Shown: positions 48,087 through 59,591 of the stretch, in pieces
Layout: the number at the start of each line of letters is the position of its first letter
Numbering within the stretch: the first letter of the stretch is position 1
Assembly (NCBI RefSeq): GCF_047495875.1
Contig: NC_092460.1
Coordinates: 36,063,054 to 36,127,053 of the forward strand
Direction of reading: 5' to 3'
Source: Pithys albifrons albifrons
Lineage: Eukaryota; Chordata; Aves; Passeriformes; Thamnophilidae
DNA length: 64,000 nt
Program-made: the position numbers and the translations under genes
Notes under the pieces: model-generated
Database searches by the model: none
What the model was told of the DNA's origin: nothing
What the model saw: only the letters and a program-made list of their open reading frames with translations

Positions 48087-51000
48087 GGGAAAAAGAGTAG
48101 AAGCTGTAACACTAGAGAAAACACTGGGTTGACCAAAAGCACAAGGGGAATGGTAAAGAGGGAGAGAATATCATTAACTAAATAACTTACACTATAAGCC
48201 CACAGCAATCAAAAATAAGTGTTGGCCTAAAATCTTGTCTGATCATGAACAGAACAGTGTAATTGAAATCTATAGGTGGAAAAAAATTTAGAAAGAAAAA
48301 AAATCAGGCAAATTATTTGTTAGCAATTTATTCACTTTAGACTGCTTTAATGGTTGAATTTCAACAATCGTGAACAGGATCTGCCTCTGATAGGAACTTT
48401 AAATATTCTTGTTTGAACCAACTATAGCTCCTGATACAGGAGTTCTCTCAATTAAAGGAAAAAAGGGAGGTAAATTGCTTTATTTGTTTCTACACAGAGG
48501 TCACCAATTGCATGTGAAAATGCTTTGATTGTATGAAGATGAAGGGTAAATGTTTTACCTCCACTATAGAGATGGAGTGTGGAGTGCAGCACCCAGCACC
48601 ATGATGAGCAGGTCAGGACTCTACGTGCTGGCATTACCCCACAAGGTAAGGAATGGTAAGAATGACACTTACTGATCAGCTGAAAACTATCAGCCCCTCA
48701 ATTGTAAACAAAGAGAAAGAGGGGAAGAAGAGTCTTGGCAGGAGCTTGACTGTGTCCTCCAAATCACCTCAGAAATCCCCAATTTGTACAGGTTCAGGAC
48801 CTGCTTCTACAGGTATCTTCCAACCCAAAGAAACACAGCAAATCTCTGCATTAAATTAGATGTCATGTAGCAAAGCCAATAGGAATATCTATTAATTAAT
48901 TTGTGTGTATCTCCTCAGCACTGCCAGAGCTCTGCTATAGGGGTGGCTTCCTGCACCAAGAGAACAGCAAGCCAAATGTGTTTAAGCTGTACGACTGTAA
49001 CAGTGCAGGAGATTTTCACTGTTGGACTGCATTTCTCTTTTAATCACTAATGACAGCTCCCAATGACTGTGGTCAGACTCTCTTGCCGTTCTTGTTTAAA
49101 AAAGCAATTAATTGTCCTAATGTCTCACAGTGTTTTGGTTAGTTACCTGCTAACAATAAATAAAACCCCACTCAGACTCTGCTGAGGCCAGGATTCTCAC
49201 AGCAGCTGCGATGGTGAGGATCAGAAAATTCAAAAGCAGTAAAGGCCTAAGATTCCTGCTATCCCAGGCTGAGCAGGGCTAAGCCTAGTCTTTCAAGTAT
49301 ATTTACATTGCATATAGGCACCTCACTGTGCTGACCCTTGAGGGCACAGTAATTTCCAGAACATCTCAGAGCAAAGGAGCTCTCAAATCTGGTGTTAACT
49401 AAGTCAACAGTCAAGCAGTTCATGCCTCAAACCTGGGGATGTCTGCGCTTCACCTGTAGTGTAAACATGCCCTCCCTTGGCTGAGGAGAAGTCTGGAGAA
49501 ACCAACTTGCTAACCTGCTGTGGGTGAGGTTGCCTGCTATTTATGCCTTGCACTTCTGAACTGCTGAGCTTATTTTGGCTTTCAGTCAAGTGAGCAAGAA
49601 CCCCGAGGATGCCATGTCTTCCTGGAGAGTGCAATTGCTGTTAAGGTGCAAAAGATATTGGGGAGGTGTTTGTTGGTACCTACATCTTGCATCCTCTGTC
49701 GTCTGCTCCCAGGCCCCAAGGACCTGTCCTGCACATACTCCACCAGCGAAATCTTTCAAATCTTGATATCTTTTACTAGAGACCACCAGCAGAAGAGTAA
49801 TAAAGGGCTGTTGTGATGGTCCTTTTTTTTTAATTCCCCTTCCACTAGGAACAAATTCAGGATCACTTAAAATTAGTTTATTCCAGATTTACAAATAAAT
49901 GCCTGCTGCTTTTTAGCTACTACAATATTGTTATCAACGATCTGTTGGGTCACAGATGGATAAAAATGGAATATATAGACACACTGTCTTCCTGTATCAT
50001 AACTAAGATCATTGCCAATATTATCTGTGAAATTATGACAGCAAATCTGCACCAAGGGTTATTCTAACAGTAATCACTGGAAAACAGTGCAACAAACCTA
50101 GATCTCTAAATTGAGCCTGGTCAGAACAGAATAAAGCCACTGAAAGAAGATGCAAACAATGCAGCTCTGCCCATTACCTATAGATAAAAAACCCTCATTG
50201 GCAGGGGGGGATGTTTATAACTACCCAAATCAGAAGCTTCTCACATATTTTTATTCCATCCTGCACCTTCTGTTGTAAATCAGGCTTTAAAAAGCAGATA
50301 GCAGCACTGTGATCTTATGTCAAGAGCGAGATATGTTTGTTTAATGGGCCTTTAAATTGCTTGTTTTGGAAAATACACATACCACTGCCAACACCATAAC
50401 TCCCCATTATATTTTTTAACTTGCTCTGTCTTTATATAATAAAAAATAGATGGACAAGAATCAGTATAAATAGCAGTAAGCTCTGATTGTTTGCATTTTT
50501 GGAACCACTACTTTCTAATTTCTTTGCAGTCAGATTGTGGCTGCATTCAGCTTTATATACACCCTCTCCAACAATTAAAGAAAAATAAAAACCACTGATT
50601 CTAACACTCTGAGCTGAATGGATGCCCTGTTTCATTAAACAGTGTTAGTACAACTTTGAGGTTTGAATGAAAATCAGAAGCCATAGAATACACCTTTCTG
50701 TTAAAACTGTGAGTCTAGAACACATCTAGGAGACTTAGGCACTTGGGGTTTGTGTTTCACATCTTTCAGGGTTTCTTTAAGAAACTCAGCTTTTTTGTTT
50801 TTAATAGTTACTTGACAGGTACTCTTTAAAGCACAACAATTTATCTTTCTCAAGAAGTGTATGACTTGAACACTTTATAGGTCTGATGAAATATAGTTTT
50901 TATTTACATGCATAATTTCAGAGGTCTTCTTTTTGCAGCTTACTGTGTGGACTGCTGCAAATATCAGACAGTCCAATTTGATTTTGTTTTCCTTCTCAGG

Positions 51001-51336
51001 TGACAACCTAACTGAAAATAGTTTTTCAGCTTTGCAACAGGTTTGCATATTTTTCCCCTACAAGGCCCACTCTGCAGGCCTCAAACACATGAAAGTTTTA
51101 AATATAATTTGTTCCTAATGGCAGAAAAACTTGTTTTGCCCTCTTCTTTTTTCCTGTGAATCCAAGTGTTCAAATTTGCTACAGTAATAACAACTTATTT
51201 TAGGTCATAAAAACACTGAGGGTAGGGATAGAAAAGATGCCAGTTCTGAAAATCTGCTACATCTTCCAGCTTTCCTTAAAAGATAAAAAATTGTGCTGAT
51301 TAATAAGCTAAGCTAATTGTAGAAAGTTCCAGAAGA
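48087..51336. other. AT-rich non-coding stretch
   Basis: No recognisable gene or repeat was found. Confidence 0.5.
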
Positions 51337-52198
51337 CCTGGGTGTTGTAGTTTGGAATGATAATGTAGATTCCCTCCCTGCCACTAACTCCCATGACATT
51401 TAGTTAACAAAAGAAGTAGTTAACTGCCTGTTTGTTTGGGTGGGGGGAAGACTGGGGCAAGGTGTGGCAAGAAACAGGTTTTGCTCTGTCTGTTTTGTTC
51501 TTGAGGACATCACACAGCTCTGGGGGAGTTGGATCTGCGTGTGCCGGCTGTTGGAGAGAAACCTTTCTCTCCTGCTCCTTGTTGCTTGTGTGAAGTAAGC
51601 TAGTTTCTTCTTGCTACCGCTGTTTCTCCTGGGTTTTCAGCATTGGGGCCCCAGCCACTGCTCCAGCCTCACTGCCAATGGCAGTCCACCCCACCGCGAC
51701 AGCAACCCAGGAGTAAAGGAGTCACATCTGCTTTTCCAGGACACGCTGCAGTTCTCCACTCCCAGCTTTCCTTCTTTGTTTGGGACAAGGGACACAGAGG
51801 GATAGACAGAATTCATCTGAGTGCTCACCGCTCCTCTGTGTCTCGCTGGAGAGGGACTGGGAGCTCACCCTGCCGCCAGTCGGGGTGTGACACGGACACT
51901 GCCCATAAGTATATCTTTTCTCCAGGAGGAAACCTGCCGGTTTGGGGGTTGTTCTCTTTTGTTTCTTTTTTCTTGTGGTGTTGGGGAAGCAGTTTGCTCT
52001 GGTCTGTTTACAGTTATATCTATACCTACATATATACATATATCAGTTAAGAACAGTTATCCTTCTTATATCCATTTTCTGATTAAAGTTCCTTCTCTTA
52101 AATTTGATAAAGAGTGACACAATTATTGTGGAGGAATCCCCTCCCCTACTTGTGGGTAAATATTTTCGGGGTTTTCCCCTTAAACTGAGACACCTTGG
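51337..52198 (+). mobile_element. Solo LTR of an endogenous retrovirus (51343-52192)
   Basis: An 850-bp element begins TGTTGTAGTTTGGAATGA at 51343 and ends TTAAACTGAGACA at 52192. Flanks CCTGGG (51337-51342) and CCTTGG (52193-52198) agree at five of six bases, a decayed 6-bp duplication. An ATTAAA poly(A) signal is at 52082-52087, about 110 bp before the 3' end, supporting plus orientation. No internal viral genes follow. Open frames of 98-135 codons inside it are not recognisable viral proteins. Confidence 0.75.
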
Positions 52199-53947
52199 AT
52201 GGTTAGAAATTCCCTAAAACTAACAGTAGATGATGCTATTTATGCTTTGCTTTTATAAATTACACAATGATTTAGAAAACAAGTGTGTCTTAAGTGAAAA
52301 TAAGCTAATTAAACAGAAACTGAATGATCTAACTAAGGTTTCTAGTGTGAAAAGACTAAGCAAGTTCATGAACTAGTTAAAATCTGGACTGAAAAGGAAA
52401 GAAATTACAGAGAACCTACAATTTCTCCACTTCTAGCCCCAAAATTCTATAGAATTTGTATTTTGCACAAGGGAAGAATTACAGAGTAGGGCTCTGAGCA
52501 CAACAGGATTAATAAGTATTTTAAAGAACACTAGAAAGAAACAGAAAGCTTTCAAGAAAAGGAAGAAGGTATTTATCAGAAAGAAAGCTATGATGATAGC
52601 TAACAATAGGGATGAAGAGAGAATGACCATTCAGACTGCAAAGTAATAAAAATAAATAGTAAATGGTTCTTCACCCATATGAAACCAAAAGAAAAAGCTT
52701 CTGCTAAATAAAGGAGAAGGAGCAGAAATTGAAAATAATTTAGATACTTTTCATGAGATAAACTTTGGTTTTCAATAAGACATGTGTTGCCTAACCTGGT
52801 GTCAAAGTTGGGATAGCTAAAAAAAAGAAAAAAGTGGTCAGCTTAAATACAGCTGAGGCAAGAGAAAAACAAAGGAGTGGAGATGCACTTGTTAAAACAT
52901 CAGCTAATGTCTGCCCAAGTATTATGTAAAGAACAAAGACATGAGGCAGCCAATTTCTTGAGATTTCATAAAAACATCTGAGTTCAGGCACCATGATACA
53001 CTATTAGCAACTCTAGCATCATACTTGTATTTAAAGACTGGAGAAGTGAGCAACAATTTCCTTCAGAGTATCACCTGACCCTGCTAGCACAGAAAGCTTC
53101 AGTAAAGAAATATGCATCAAAAATTCTTGACAGGAGAACTGCAAAATAAGAAAACAGTGACATAAGCAGAGAGTAAGATAAAATGTAACACAGGTTTGCT
53201 AAAGGTAGGAGTTGACAAGCTTGACATTTTCCTTTGATACAATTTTCTAGACGAGGGCAGCACAGCAGATCTAATCTATTTGGTATTGAGAAAAGCACTG
53301 GATTTTGTGTTACACATGGCATTTGTAGTTAAAAGGGAGGGGATGAGACCTAGAATTCCATAGTTAGTAGCTATGCAGCAGGTCCTACACAGATACCCCT
53401 GCCAGCTCTACTAACTCTTGTAAGTACTGAGAGAGAGGGATGTCTGAATATCCTTTGTCAACAGCTGTCCTTCCAAATATCTTTATTCCATACCCTGACA
53501 CATAGCAACAAGGTCTGTTGAAATTTTCAAAGAATCATGTAATTCAGAAAATATTGTCAATATACAGGAGGACCAAAACACTGCAGAGATGCATTTCCCT
53601 TAGTGCTTTCATTTGGAGCAGTACAGTTAGGAGGTCTTTGCTACAGGACCAGGCTAGGGGCACTTTGCCTTAGACCCCCAAAAGCTTGGAACACAGGTGC
53701 CTTCAGCACAAGCTGTTTCACCCAGCAAACCTGCTCCTGTTACACCATGCTATTTGCTGATGCAGACATTGCACTGGTATCCTTGAGGACTTTAGTCACA
53801 GAAAAGATATGTAATGTACACAGTTCCAGGTCATACATCTAAGATTAAGGAAAAATCCCTTCATATTTGGAAATGTCAGAGGGGGAAAGAGGTTACTGCT
53901 TCATCAAAAGACGATTTTGAAACACAAATGTAACACATTAAGTGTGC

Positions 53948-54613
53948 CTATGAGGAGAGGGAACAGCACAGCAGATTACCCCAGAGTAAGCTGTACCTGT
54001 TCTTTGACTTGCCTGCATTTATCTCCCATGTTTGGGCTACCACATCCTCTGTTTCAGAGCCTCTCTGTCTCTCTGCAACTCTCAGCCACCTCTTCCAAGC
54101 AGGACTGAATGAATAAATGAATTGCTGCCAGTTCCTGGCAGGATTCACCAAGCAGCCCTGGTCCAACAAAGACCAGTATTTGCCCTCTTGAAAGAGGGAG
54201 GAAGGGGAGCCTTGCCACTGCTCTGGTGCAGTGCTGGCTCCTGGGACGGATGCCAGCTGGGCAGGAGTCTCAGCTCTTCCCATTGACTGCTCACATGCAG
54301 AGCTTGGCAGATATACCTCACACATGATGGAAAGCGACCACAGCTGCTCAGGATCATGGCACCAACCCATTCTGCCCATCACTTCGCTGCTAGTCATCTT
54401 CCTGACTGCTGGTGCCCGATAGAACTGCTGCTGAGAAGAGCAAACACACTGTTTGGAGGTTATTTTTCTTAAGAAGAGAGGTTCAGGACTGCCTCCACCC
54501 TTCATTTGAGAAGAGCTTGTGAAATTTCCTGGTTCAGAGAGGCTCACACATCCTGCCTTCCCCCAGAGACCCAGTTTGGGCACCTGAGAACAGCCGACAG
54601 CCCATGCTAACAC
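53948..54613 (-). other. 221-codon open frame of unknown status
   Basis: An uninterrupted minus-strand frame of 221 codons runs from an ATG at 54613. The predicted product is rich in Ser, Gln, Trp and Cys, with no signal peptide, membrane segment or motif I recognise. The sequence is GC-richer than its neighbourhood, which alone makes long frames likelier. No promoter, splice or codon-bias evidence supports it. Most likely it is chance or part of a non-coding transcript. Confidence 0.15.
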
Positions 54614-56448
54614 TCACTTACACAGTCTGGGTTAAAATATCATCGCAACTCTCCCAAAACAGAAAACAACATAGTGTTGCCACAAAATGGAGAAATACTG
54701 CTATGGCCTTGCCCCATCAGAGAGAAAGACCTTAGCATAAAAGAAATGGAAGGCACTTAAATATGGTGCAGAATTCAGTGGGGTCAACACTGCCAGCCTT
54801 ATCAGCCCCTCTTTCCTGCCTTTGTCCCTAAGCTAGTGATTCTACTCCACTGACAGCAGTAGAAAGCTTCTGTTTATCTGGGATCTCTGGATACAGTCTG
54901 CAAAACAGAAACCATCCAGAGCCAGTATTAAGAACTATTCCTGTTTACCTGGTAAGATTTTGCTTTTTGACATATGCTTGAAAGCTATTTAAGAAGAAAT
55001 CATTTTGATTCTTCAGTCTTGGTTAAGAATTAAGCAGGGTGGAAAGCCTTCAGAAATCTGTCCTGAATTGTGGTATGGTAACCTACTTAAGTTACATTAT
55101 GCTCAAAAACTATGGTGCTGTATGACATGGAAAATCCAGAGGGAGCTAGATCAATCAGAAATTAAGACTTCCAGATGCCATTTTATAAATTAATGATTTG
55201 GTTTCCCATTTGTACAAGTGCTGATGTAAACAACAAATCTCAGAAACTTCCTAGTACAGAAGAAAGCAAAGGGCCCAGCAGCATATTTTCATGTTGCAGT
55301 AGTTCAATAAGTGCATTTATTGAAGTTCCTTGGGGAGTTGTGCAACACTTATCATAGACATAGAGATATGTTTTATGGGCCAAATTCTGCTCTTCAACTT
55401 CATTAGAGGCTTTAAACTGGCATAATGGAAAATGAACATGCTTCCTCTGAGATCTTTAAATCTCTTTTGAAATAAGGACAAAAATAGGAACTAAAAATAT
55501 TTACCATCTGGAAGACACATTCATTCTACAAAAGGTGCAAAATAGCCACGTACTCATTAGAACTGATTATCTCTTTTAAATATAAAAAACTATGCCCCTA
55601 AGTTTTCTTCTTTTTGGCACACACTCCAACCAGTTAAACTGTGTTTGACAATGATCAGATGAGTCTTGATTCTTATTTTTTGCTGAAATCTTACCTAGCT
55701 GATTCAAGCTATCTTTGTTAAACAGGAAAGAGCTATTTGTTCTACTGGTAGTTGAAGCAGATAATTTGTTTGTTTGAGAGATCATTCTAAGGAAAATCAC
55801 AGGCACAACCCCATCTGAATTTTGGCTGTCCCATGTCCCTTTTTTTGGCTACACAGGGCTGGTAATGGTGATGCTGGTAATAACCATATTTAGGTTTTGT
55901 TGGTAATTTTATCTCTTACAAAGCAGTATCTCCAATTCCTCCTGTACTTTGGTGTAGAGAACTTGCTCAAGATCCTTCTTTGCCTAGAGACAGGAAGGTC
56001 AGGGAAGCAAACTTCTGAAAGGCTGCTGTGGAAAGAAAGCAGTTCTAGCTGCCAAGTGTCAGCTTGCCGCCAAAGCTTAAACACATATAATGGAGATATG
56101 GAACTCTAGTCACTTGAGTTTAATTTCCTTCCATAGTCTCTTTTAAAGGGTCTCTTGGCTGATGTAAGAATCTTGATTGCCCTTTGAAGAATCTTATTTT
56201 TGTTGACTATGTGGGAGCCTTCTGTAGCTGGTTTCCTAAGTGAGACGCCTCACAACACAAGATACATAGTTTTTTAAAAGGTGGTCCTAGTAGAGTAAAG
56301 CTACTTTTTCTCTCTACTAATTTAACATTTGACAACTTGTTCATGGCCTTACACTATCATTCCTTCTGTGCTCAAGTGTGTGCATACAGGTATTTGATTG
56401 GCCCTGCTGTATTGATGTGAAGAGATCAAGATGGCTGAAAAAGCTCTT

Positions 56449-56497
56449 AAAAATAAAATAAAATAAAAATAAATAATAAAAAAAAGAAGAAGGAAAA
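56449..56497. repeat. A-rich AAATA/AAAT tract
   Basis: Imperfect tandem AAATA and AAAT units pass into an A/G-rich run. This is simple sequence. Confidence 0.8.
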
Positions 56498-57377
56498 AGT
56501 AGTTTCCAGCGCTTGTGTCAGACTGCAGGATCAGCCAGGTGAAGTGACAAAATATGTTCACTAATAAAGCATTGTATTATGTCCATGTGCAACTCAGCAT
56601 CTAAATGAAAGACTTGAACTGAAGTTCTACAAACCAAACAATCTCTTCCTTTTCAATTTCTTCCTACTTTAGTGCTACCTGAGAACTAAGGACCTATGCA
56701 GGAAGTATCCTCCAGCTTCCAGAGGTAGAGCCAGGTATACTGAAGAAGTTGGTCTTTTGTTTTTCTGATAAAATGCTTCTATAACAATATTATGGGAACA
56801 TTCAGTTGCTCTCTGTGCTTGTAGTCTAACAAATCACAGTGCTCTTAAAAAGAAATATGGTTGTTTCAGTTACTTACCACAATCATTCAAATAGCTTTAA
56901 AAATACATGCTTCATTTTGCTTAATATGTTTAATGCCACAGTGAAGGGAAAAAAAATGTATCCCTCTTTCCCAGAAAAATAATTGCCAAAGCTGAAGTGT
57001 CCCTTTCTTCCCCTCCAGGCTTGCAACAGATCAGAGGCATTGCTTGAGAAATGACTATGGATAGCTAGGGAAATAACTAGGAAATTACTAAGAAGCTATT
57101 TTATTATGTCTAAAAGACTCAGTTATAAACCGATTACAAAAAGAAATAATCTGTTCTTGCACCCTATAATCAAGCTGTCTGTTCAGTGTTTTGAATGAAT
57201 TTGGGCAATCCCATAGTGAAGAAAAAAAATGCCACTTTTACCATAGGGACTTGAACACAGCAATAGTGAATTCTGGTAAAACAAACTGCAAACCAATCCT
57301 TCTGTCTTGTTGTGGAGCAAAAATGCTGCTTTTCTTCTACTCTTCTTCTACTGGACACAAGCAGTGCAATCACATAA

Positions 57378-58658
57378 CACCTTCAGGATGGACAAGGGAT
57401 TAGGCCCAGACAGCATGGGTTTAGGACGGGCAGGTCCTGTCTGATCAACCTGATCTCTTTTTACGATCAGGTGACCCACCTGATGGATGAGGGGAAGGCT
57501 GTGGATGTGGTCTATCTGGACTTCAGCAAGGCCTTTGATACTGTCTCCCATAATATACTCCTGGAAAAGCTGGTACCCCATGGCTTGGACAAGTGTACCC
57601 TCTCCTGGATGAGGAGCTGGCTGGAGGGCTAGGCCCAGAGAGTGCTGGTGAACGGAGCTGCATCCAGCTGGTGGCCAGTCACTAGTGGTGTTCCCCAGGG
57701 GTCTGTGTTGGGTCCAGTCCTGTTTAACATCTTTATTGATGATTTAGATGAGGGGATTAAGTCCATCATCAGCAAATTTGTTGATGACACCAATTTGGGA
57801 GGGAGTGTCAACCTGCTGGAAGGCAGGAGGGCTCTGCAGAGGGATCTGGATAGACTTGAGAGATGGGCTGATTCCAATGGGATGAAGTTCAACAAGGCCA
57901 AGTGCCGGGTCCTGCACTTTGGCCACAACAACCCCTTGCAGCGCTACAGGCTGGGCACAGAGTGGCTGGAGAGCAGCCTGGTGAAAAGGGACCTGGGAGG
58001 ACTGACTGATAGGAAGCTCAACATGAGCCAACAATGTGCCCAGGTGGCCAAGAAGGCCAATGGGATCCTGGCCTGTATCAAAAATAGTGTGGCCAGCAGG
58101 CCCAGGGCAGTGATCCTTCCCCTGTACTCTGCATTGGTGAGGCCACACCTTGAGTATTGTGTTCAGTTCTGGGCCCCTCAGTTCAGAAAGGATATTGAGG
58201 TGCTGGAGCAGGTCCTTAGAAGAGCAACAAGGCTGGTGAAGGGACTGAAGCACAAGTCCTATGGGGAGAGGCTGAGGGAGCTGGGGTTGTTTAGCCTGGA
58301 GAAGAGGAGGCTCAGGAGTGACCTCATCACTGTCTAGAACTACCTGAAGGGACGTTCTGGCCAGGTGGGGGTTGGTCTCTTCTCCCAGGCACTCAGCAAC
58401 AGGACAAGGGGGCACGGGCTTAAGCTCTGCCAGGGGAAATTTAAGTTGAATATCAGAAAAAAATTCTTTCCAGAGAGAGTAATCAAGCATTGGAATGGCC
58501 TGCCCAGAGAGGTGGTGGATTCACCATCCCTGGAGATTTTTAAACGTAGATTGGCTGTGGCACTGAGTGCCATGATCTAGTAAATGGACTGGATTTGGAA
58601 CAAGGGTTAGACTCGATGATCTCGGAGGTCTTTTCCAACCCAATCGATTCTATGATTC
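57378..58658 (+). mobile_element. CR1 LINE, 5'-truncated, copy 1
   Basis: It covers the reverse transcriptase half of ORF2 and the full 3' end, closing with GATTCTATGATTC. One reading frame stays open from about 57378 to 58580 except for two TAG codons (57630-57632 and 58335-58337). Motifs: HGFRTGRSC, motif A VVYLDFSKAFDTV (near 57507), motif [12 protein letters not shown], motif C as FVDD (near 57777; usually FADD) and the C-terminal NIRKKFF...HWNGLP block. Preservation is good, implying a fairly recent insertion. It shares about 96% identity (about 33 differences in 850 bp by eye) with the copy at 62506-63360. The left boundary is approximate. Confidence 0.93.
57642..58580 (+). pseudogene. 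CR1 ORF2 reverse transcriptase C-terminal part, stops only
   Basis: This is reverse transcriptase of the CR1 clade, active in target-primed reverse transcription. It is open from 57642 to 58334, then TAG, then open in the same frame to 58580. No frameshift separates the parts. The upstream half (motif A) is in the same frame before the TAG at 57630. The endonuclease domain and ORF1 are missing through 5' truncation, so it cannot mobilise itself. Confidence 0.88.
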
Positions 58659-59165
58659 ATGGAAGGGGACTTTTAGGCTTTGTCTGATGAAGGAGAGGAA
58701 ATGGGAGATTGTGTTTAGGAAGAAGAAAAACAACACAAGTCTACGGAGTGGCCAACTTAAGTATAGAAATATTTCCATTATGGGTTAATCTGCACTATTT
58801 GCAGGTCCCCTGAAGACAAATAGTTGCTCTATTACACTCATTTCCATAGGAACTGCTTACAGTGCATTGCCTATAAACTGATATTAAATGAACTGCAAGC
58901 AATCTGGTGGAAAGATATTCAGTAAAACATACACCATAATGACCACAAGTGCACAGATGTGTCAGTGGATTTGCAGTATCAGGAATGGAAAAAATCTTGC
59001 AAGAAGTGGGCTTGTGAAGAAGATGAAGAAGCTAGCCCAGATAAAAATAGAACCTTTTACAGTTGGATAAATATATGTTACAAAATGGATTATTTTCTTC
59101 TTTTTCCCTTAGTCACTGTCTTGTTCCCAAAATCCCTTGAGAAAAGCACTATCTCATTAGTTAGG
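58659..59165. other. spacer, nothing recognised
   Basis: AT-rich sequence lies between CR1 copy 1 and the LTR at about 59170. Short open frames have no recognisable content. Confidence 0.5.
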
Positions 59166-59169
59166 ACTG

Positions 59170-59490
59170 CATGTATTTGTCCTTGAAAAAATTTCTATAA
59201 GTTTTCTTATTGGCCCTTATGTATGCTTACCTATTGGTTGTTATCTTTGTATTCTTATTGGTAACAGTTTGAATCCCCCCGACTTCTTCTTGGTAGTAGT
59301 TTGAATCCCCACAAAACCTTTATATACCCCTACTCATGATTAATAAACTCTTTCATTCCTCTCCTGTGGTCTCTGTGTGGCTCTTTTCAGGCATCTTGGG
59401 GACCACGTGGTGGGGTACAAAGGGAGAGCACATCCCCTCCAGGTAATGGGATAAATCCTGGGAGCTGAAGCCCCCCTCAACCGTTGCACA
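59170..59490 (+). mobile_element. Short solo LTR of alpharetrovirus/ERVK-like layout
   Basis: A TATA box (TTTATATA, 59319-59326) is followed 15 bp later by AATAAA (59342-59347) and a GT-rich stretch (CCTGTGGTCTCTGTGTGG), the short-R promoter and poly(A) arrangement of avian retroviral LTRs. The 3' end is near GTTGCACA (59483-59490). The 5' end is probably TGTATTTGTCC at 59172. ACTG on both sides (59166-59169 and 59490-59493) may be a 4-bp duplication, but the termini do not then fit TG...CA exactly. No internal viral region was seen. Confidence 0.65.
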
Positions 59491-59591
59491 CTGAAGATAA
59501 ATATTTGATATAAACTCCTGACAGAAAGGCATCTTAGAAAGAGAGATGGGAAGAAGTTATTTTCCTTGAATTATGTGGATTTAGAACAGGT
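59486..59591. repeat. Unknown 105-bp repeat, copy B
   Basis: It is about 90% identical to 47982-48086. It starts exactly at the right-hand edge of the LTR, with GCACA shared by the LTR end and the repeat start. Either the LTR inserted at the repeat's edge, or the repeat was cut by an insertion whose left part is not visible. Confidence 0.75.

Larger units (their letters stand above)
52199..57377. other. AT-rich non-coding stretch with a GC-richer patch
   Basis: Mostly featureless. An A/T pentamer-like tract (AAATA units) lies at 56449-56497. A GC-richer patch near 53950-54620 carries the longest non-repeat open frame of the window, annotated separately. Confidence 0.5.

Noticed and set aside
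57744..58490. 248-codon minus-strand frame as a gene
   Set aside because: It is the antisense shadow of the CR1 ORF2; the same shadow appears at 62697-63185 in the second copy.
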